A stretch of DNA of 64,000 bases from Gigantopelta aegis. Lineage: Eukaryota > Mollusca > Gastropoda > Neomphalida > Peltospiridae. The position numbers were made by a program, and so were the translations under genes. Shown in pieces: positions 22,345 to 64,000 of the stretch. The first letter of the stretch is position 1. Every line of letters starts with the position of its first letter. The stretch lies in assembly GCF_016097555.1 (NCBI RefSeq), contig NC_054703.1, forward strand, positions 11,932,518 to 11,996,517, in the 5' to 3' direction. The notes under the pieces were generated by a model. It saw only the letters and a program-made list of their open reading frames with translations. It did no database searches and was not told where the DNA came from.

Positions 22345-22425
22345 CAAGACATATTAAATTTCCTCTTTGTTTTCTTCATCAACAGATGTGAGATTTTTTT
22401 CTTGGCATTCATTGGTGTATCCTCC
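22345..22425 (-). pseudogene. Decayed duplicate of the exon 17 end and start of 3' UTR
   Basis: Aligns by eye with 22508-22590. It shares the segment around ACAAGACATATTAAAT, the CTTCATCA.CAGATGTGA stretch and the poly-Lys part. Read on the - strand it gives TPMNAKKKISHLLMK: an extra A in the A tract shifts the frame and the final Cys and Trp are lost. Ends in a poly-C tract. Confidence 0.6.
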
Positions 22426-22548
22426 CCCCCCCCCCCCCACCCCCCCGGGAGATATATACTTTATGGAAGCCCCCTAAGAGTCTATGGTAGTGTTGAGATA
22501 TATTAGCAAGACATATTAAAATATTAAATCTCCTAGTGGTCTCCTTCA

Positions 22549-59140
<36,592 letters not shown>

Positions 59141-59439
59141 CTGTGATTTTAACACTCAGTCACTGACCTTTCCCGATTACATCTCATTATACACAGAGTC
59201 AGTGAAGTCCACAGATGTCTATTTTTTACATACATCCATAAAACGATGTCCTGAAATCCACATCCTAGTATCTACACTAACACCAAAAACAAACAAACAT
59301 TCAGAAAAGACTGCAATTAAAGCAATACATGTCCCCCCTCCCCCACCCCCTCCCCCCACCCCCTCCACGGGTCTCTAAGTACAAAGGTTATAACTCTGCC
59401 AAACATGAATAAATTAAAAAAATTGGCAGAGTTATAACC

Positions 59440-59695
59440 TTTGAATAAATTCCGATGAAATTTAACCTTGAACTGGCTATAACTCTGTCACAAATGGGTA
59501 AATCTCCATTAAATTCAAACCTGATCTGGCTATAACTCTGTCACAAATGGGTAAATCTCCATTAAATTCAAACCTGATCTGGCTATAACTCTGTCACAAA
59601 TGGGTAAATCTCCATTAAAGTCAACCTTGAACTGGCTATAACTGTCACAAATGGGTAAATCTCCATTAAATTCAAACCTGATCTGTCACTGTACA
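59440..59695. repeat. About 60-bp tandem repeat upstream of the peptidase
   Basis: Four to five units of CTGGCTATAACTCTGTCACA, AATGGGTAAATCTCCATTAA and ATTCAAACCTGAT. A degenerate relative (CATAACTCTGTGAAAAGTGG) is at 39450. Confidence 0.88.
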
Positions 59696-59804
59696 TGATA
59701 AAGCTATGTACAAAATGTAACCTCACCATCCTGAGGCATTTTGAACAAAAAACAAGGTCTGGAAAAGTAGATGAATGGACAGACAAAGCGATATGAAACC
59801 TATA

Positions 59805-60070
59805 ACCAGCTTCAGTAGCTTAGTGGTTAAGTCATTGGACTACAAGCTGGTAGGTACAGGGTTCGCAGCCCGGTACCGGCACCCACCTAGAGAGAGTTCC
59901 TAAGGGCTCAATGGGTAGGTTTTAGACCACTACACCCTCTTCTCTCTCACCAACCACTAACAACTAACAACTAACCCACTGTCCCGGACAGACAGACCAG
60001 ATAGCTGAGGTGTGCCCAGACTGCGTGCTTGAACCTTAATTGGATATAAGCACAAAAATAAAAAGGAAAG
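59805..60070 (+). mobile_element. SINE-2 copy, forward, full length
   Basis: Head CTTCAGTAGCTTAGTGGTTA and AGGGTTCGCAGCCCGG; body with CCCACTGTCCCGGACAGACA; tail AATTGGATATAAGCACAAAA. Confidence 0.88.
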
Positions 60071-60114
60071 AAAAATGAAATCTATAGTCCCCTTCAGTTG
60101 GGACTAAAAGGTGT

Positions 60115-60345
60115 TTTCTGTTTTCTGTTCAAAGACCGTGGTATGTGCTGTCCTGTCTGTGGGAAAGTGAATATAAAAGACCCCTTGCTGCTTATCGAAA
60201 AGAGTAGCCGATGTGGCGGCAGCGGGTTTCCTCTCAAAAGAAATATGTCAGAATGACCATATGTTTGACATCCAATAACCGATGATAAGATAAAAATCAA
60301 TGTGCTCTAGAGGCGTCGTTAAATAAAACAAACTTTACTCTTTGT
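60115..60345 (+). mobile_element. SINE-3/1 3' fragment, forward
   Basis: CAAAGACCGTGGTATGTGCT to TGCTCTAGAGGCGTCGTTAA and ATAAAACAAAC. Confidence 0.78.
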
Positions 60346-60574
60346 ATATTTATCTGAAACATCTGGTAGTGTTAGGGAAATACCAATTATTTGATTAAAT
60401 TAACACTGACATTTTGCCAATGATTCCTGAATTGTAAATAAGTTAGTTTCTATTACCCGACATACATATACAATAAATTGTAAATATTCTGCTTCGGAAA
60501 TGTAGTGATCTCCATGTAGTTGTAATGGTAGTACATGTATTTAAAACTGTCATGAGTGTATTTTTAATATTGTT

Positions 60575-60890
60575 TTTCTTTTGTTTTGTTTAACACCACT
60601 GGAACACATTGATTAATTAATCATCAGCAATTGAATGTCAAACGTTTGTTAATTCTCACTCGTAGTCATCAGAGAAAACCCGCTACATTTTCGTAATGCA
60701 GCTAGGAATCTTTTATATGCATTTTCCCACAGACAGGAAAGCACATACCACGGTCTTTGTCCAGTTGTGCTGCACTGGTTGGAATGAGAGAAAAAAAAAA
60801 TCAGCTGAATGGATCCACCGAGGTGGTTTGATCCTGCGATGCAAGCACCTCAAGCGAGAACTCAACCGACTGAGCTAAATCCTGCCCCCG
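60575..60890 (-). mobile_element. SINE-1-like copy, reverse, diverged
   Basis: Tail TTTTGTTTAACACCACTGGA; core TTCCCACAGACAGGAAAGCA; head CTCAACCGACTGAGCTAAAT and CCTGCCCCC. Older and closer to the copy at 12945-13385. Confidence 0.72.
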
Positions 60891-60940
60891 TATTTTTAAT
60901 AATTAATCATATACAATAGACCATCAATATTAATTTGACC

Positions 60941-61325
60941 GGCCTCGGTGGCATCGTGGTTAGGCCATCGGTCAACAGGCTGGTAGATACTGGGTTCGGA
61001 TCCCAGTCGAGGCATGGGATTTTTAATCCAGATACCGACTCCAAACCCTGAGTGAGTGCTCCGCAAGGCTCAATGGGTAGGTGTAAACCACTTGCACCGA
61101 CCAGTGATCCATAACTGGTTCAACAAAGGCCATGGTGAGTGCTATCCTGCCTGTGGGAAGCGCAAATAAAACATCCCTTGCTGCTAATCGGAAAGAGTAG
61201 CCCATGAAGTGGCGACAGCGGGTTTCTTCTCAAAATCTGTGTGGTCCTTAACCATATTTCTGACCCCATATAACCGTAAATAAAATGTGTTGAGTGCGTC
61301 ATTAAATAAAACATTTCTTTCTTTC
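60941..61325 (+). mobile_element. SINE-3 copy, forward, full length
   Basis: Head CCGGCCTCGGTGGCATCGTG, B box GGGTTCGGATCCCAGTCGAG, body TGAGTGAGTGCTCCGCAAGG, and the SINE-1 type tail GTTGAGTGCGTCATTAAATA ending CATTTC(TTTC)n. Confidence 0.9.
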
Positions 61326-61764
61326 TTTTCAATATTAATTGTGTTACATTCTTTGTTATATACAATGTATAATATGCAAGATGCAATAACTTCCATGTAG
61401 CATGTCACATGTGTTTCTGTTTTGATTGCACTGCTGTTATTTTGTGAGTCAATAAATCATGATACTGCACGATTTCAGTCTAAAGTAGGGAATCCTCATG
61501 AGCCAAAAGTTTTTAATAATATAATGCTCACTGTGTACACACTGTCAAGTATATATATACACACATAATAATTATACACCCCCCCCCATGCACCCACCCC
61601 CTGATATGTTCTGGGACATCCCTAAGTCATGTCTACTTTAAATTAATAACTTTCTATTTGAATATGATGACAATTGTCACATATATACACTTAAAATAAT
61701 TGTGACTTGTACCCACCCCCTCTGATCAATTCTGTAACATCCCTACGTCCTGTTTACTCTAAAG

Positions 61765-62095
61765 AAAGGAAATGTTTTATTTAACGATGCACTCAACACA
61801 TTTTATTTACAGTTATATGGCATCAGACATATGGCTAAGGACCACAAAGATATTGAAAGAGGAAACCCGCTGTCTCCACTTCGTGGGCTACTCTTTTCGA
61901 TTAGCAGTAAGGGATCTTTTATATGCATCATCCCACAGACAGCATGGTACATACCATGGCCTTTGTTACACCAGTTGTGGAGTACTGGCTGTAACAAGAA
62001 ATAGCCCAATAGGTCCACCGACGGGGATCGATCCCAGACCAAAGACCGACCGCGCATCGAGCAAGTGCTTTACCACTGGGCTACATCCCACCCTT
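61765..62095 (-). mobile_element. SINE-1 copy, reverse, full length
   Basis: AAGGAAATGTTTTATTTAAC at the left, full core, head GGGATCGATCCCAGACCAAA and GGGCTACATCCCACCC. A second head fragment (ACCGACCACGCATCAAGCGA) follows at 62130-62182. Confidence 0.86.
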
Positions 62096-62344
62096 TTGAT
62101 TACTATATCTGTAAATGTATTATGAATGCAGACCGACCACGCATCAAGCGAACGCTTTACCACTGGGCTACATCCCACCCCTGTTTACTCTTAAATAACT
62201 TCTAGGTCTGATTCACAGCGTAATGTAAGAATCACAGCGTAATATAAGAATCACAGCGTAATATAAGAATCACAGCATACGTATACCTTGTCAGATTACA
62301 CTTACATAAAACTATGACACCATAAAAACACACACACATTGTCA

Positions 62345-62522
62345 CATACAGCCCCAGTCCGCTACCAATTCCGGTCGGGCTGCTAGTGCTCCCTCTCCCA
62401 CCCACCCACCCACCCACCCCAACCCTTCTCCCATCCTGCATGGACAGATGAGTCCATGACAGGTATACAGTACAACAGCTTGTTCCGAATATGCACGTAA
62501 AACCCTATGACCTGACCTGACC
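62345..62522 (+). repeat. Interspersed repeat family D, copy 4
   Basis: TCCGGTCGGGCTGCTAGTGC, a (CCCA)n run and GTAAAACCCTATGACCTGAC. Confidence 0.72.
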
Positions 62523-62804
62523 TGTCACATACAGAAACTTGAAAATACCATGTACATGATAATCACACACACACGTTAAGACCAACCCTATTATCCACCT
62601 CTATGAACCAGGCTGAAAACCAATCAACACAAACAAACTATAACACACAAGGAATCAGCTATGCTGGTAACTCCATCAAAGTAACAAGTGATTTGAAGTT
62701 TTCCTCCATGAGCTCCAACAAATGATATTTACAGACTGGCTTGAGTGAACACAATAACTCGGCTCATGTGATAATAGTAACATACACTTACACAGCCCTG
62801 CCTA

Positions 62805-63115
62805 CATTACACTACACTACACTACACTACACTACACTACACTACACAACCAACTCATGGTTCACTGACACTTTGTGCTGTTTGGGTTACCAGCTGAACT
62901 GTTCCGCTCTGTAATTTCATGAATACACAACTAACTCATGTTTCACTGAAATTCTGTGCAGTTTATAGGCTGCTCAATTGTTCACAACTAACTCATGTTT
63001 CACTGAAAGTCTGTGCAGTTTATACCTTGTAGGCTGCTCAACTGTTCACAACTAAATCTTGTTTCACTGAAAGTCTGTGCAGTTTATAGGTTGCTCAATT
63101 GTTCACAATTAATTA
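62805..63115. repeat. (ACTAC)n followed by a 55-bp tandem repeat
   Basis: (ACTAC)n at 62807-62847, then four to five units of ACTCATGTTTCACTGAAA, TCTGTGCAGTTTATAGG and CTGCTCAATTGTTCACAA. Related single pieces occur near 63140 and 63710. Confidence 0.88.
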
Positions 63116-63179
63116 TACCTCACATATGACTGATACAAATGTACCGTGTGCAGTTTGGGCTCCTGAATGTCTTCTGCTT

Positions 63180-63290
63180 AGGGGCGGGTCGTAGCCAAGT
63201 GGAAAAGTATTCACTTGATGCACAGTCCGTGTGGGATGGATCCCCATATGATTGTCCCGAGTTCCCTGCATTAATTTTTGCAAGATGTTT
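63180..63290 (+). mobile_element. SINE-1 head fragment, forward
   Basis: GGGGCGGGTCGTAGCCAAGT with GATGCACAGTCCGTGTGGGA. The body is missing after the B-box-like part. Confidence 0.7.
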
Positions 63291-63299
63291 CCGACAAAT

Positions 63300-63640
63300 A
63301 AAATCTTTTAACATCTAAAAATGCGCATTCAATATATTTTCTTGTTTAGAATATCAGTGTCTGTATATTCAATGTGTTTCTGGTCATCTTACTATTTGTA
63401 AGAAGCCCAAACTGGATTTTGTCTTCAAATAATTTTGTATGTACGAAAAAAAAATATTTTAGGAAATAAAATGAAATTCAACCTAGTATAAATACAAGAA
63501 CGACCAGAAACATGTTTAATATACAGCCACTAATATTTTATGCAGAAAAATATATTTAATATGTAATTACAATCGTTAAAAAGTCTCTGTTAGTCGATAA
63601 CATCTTAAAAAGTGCAGCAAACTCAGGAATGTCCCTTTAA
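63300..63640. repeat. Interspersed repeat family G, copy 3
   Basis: AGAATATCAGTGTCTGTATA, AGAAGCCCAAACTGGATTTT and an end GGAATGTCCCTTTAA. Matches 18050-18310 in reverse. Confidence 0.55.
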
Positions 63641-63772
63641 TATAGGCTAATGCCTGTTGGCCCATTTCCAGATATCTTGTTTTTGAACGGCAATAAATAT
63701 TGATTTAACCAAGTTTCACTGATAAAAATCTATGTACTTTGTGCAGCCTAGGCTCCTCAATATGTTCTGTTT

Positions 63773-64000
63773 AGGGGCGGGAAGTAGCCAAGTGGTAAAG
63801 CGCTCGCTTGATGCACAGTCGGTTTGCGATAGATCCCTGCCAATGAACCTATTTGGCTATTTCTCGTTCCAGCCAGTGCAAAGGCCGTGGTATGTGCTCT
63901 CCTATCTATGGGATGGTGCATATAAAAGATTCCGTGTTACTAATGAAAAAATGTAGCGGGTTTCATTTCTGAGACTATACATCAAAATTACCAAATGTTT
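63773..64000 (+). mobile_element. SINE-1 copy, forward, cut by the window end
   Basis: Head GGGGCGGGAAGTAGCCAAGT with GTGGTAAAGCGCTCGCTTGA; core GGGATGGTGCATATAAAAGA; reaches ATCAAAATTACCAAATGTTT at the last base. Confidence 0.87.

Overview
This is a eukaryotic window from an invertebrate genome, most likely a mollusc (probably a gastropod, inferred). Exons are short and separated by kilobase introns with GT/AG borders. The rest is AT-rich DNA packed with tRNA-derived SINEs, small inverted-repeat transposons, minisatellites and long GA/GT tracts. No bacterial, viral or CRISPR feature was seen.

Two genes can be assembled completely by joining exons whose splice phases agree. On the + strand, 3122-10255 encodes dynactin subunit 6 (DCTN6, p27): seven coding exons, 195 residues, probably followed by a spliced 3' UTR exon at 11879. 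On the - strand, 59140-22549 encodes an M13-family (neprilysin / endothelin-converting enzyme-like) type II membrane zinc metallopeptidase: 17 exon positions, 2310 nt, 769 residues, with the HExxH, NAYY, ENIAD and C-terminal CxxW signatures. The genes are convergent, and the 12 kb between their 3' ends holds only repeats. A possible coding exon of an unidentified divergent gene lies at 2747-2953, just upstream of DCTN6.

The most notable observation is in the peptidase. The exon with the zinc-binding helix exists in two versions (35794-35861 and 32551-32618). Both are 68 nt, both run from phase 2 to phase 1, and both have good splice sites. One reads HELTHAF and the other HEITHGF. Using both or neither breaks the frame, so this looks like a mutually exclusive exon pair that swaps the active site.

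A second theme is tandem arrays that include exon edges. DCTN6 exon 6 has about 11 extra copies of its 3' end and donor. Peptidase exon 15 has 10 extra copies of its 5' end and acceptor, and repeated donor-like units on its other side. Exon 8 has about eight extra copies of its 5' end and acceptor. Weaker cases are at peptidase exon 9 and DCTN6 exon 5, and the terminal exon 17 has a decayed copy downstream.

Repeat layout: three tRNA-derived SINE families (called SINE-1, -2 and -3 here) occur throughout in both orientations. Two of them have given rise to tandem arrays (34.8-35.4 kb from a SINE-2 head, 52.7-54.4 kb from a SINE-1 body). Many short inverted-repeat and foldback elements are present, some with recognisable target-site duplications. 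GA/GGGA purine tracts of several hundred bases lie in the introns around peptidase exons 9 and 10. All names of families and roles rest on motif recognition by eye; no database search was possible.
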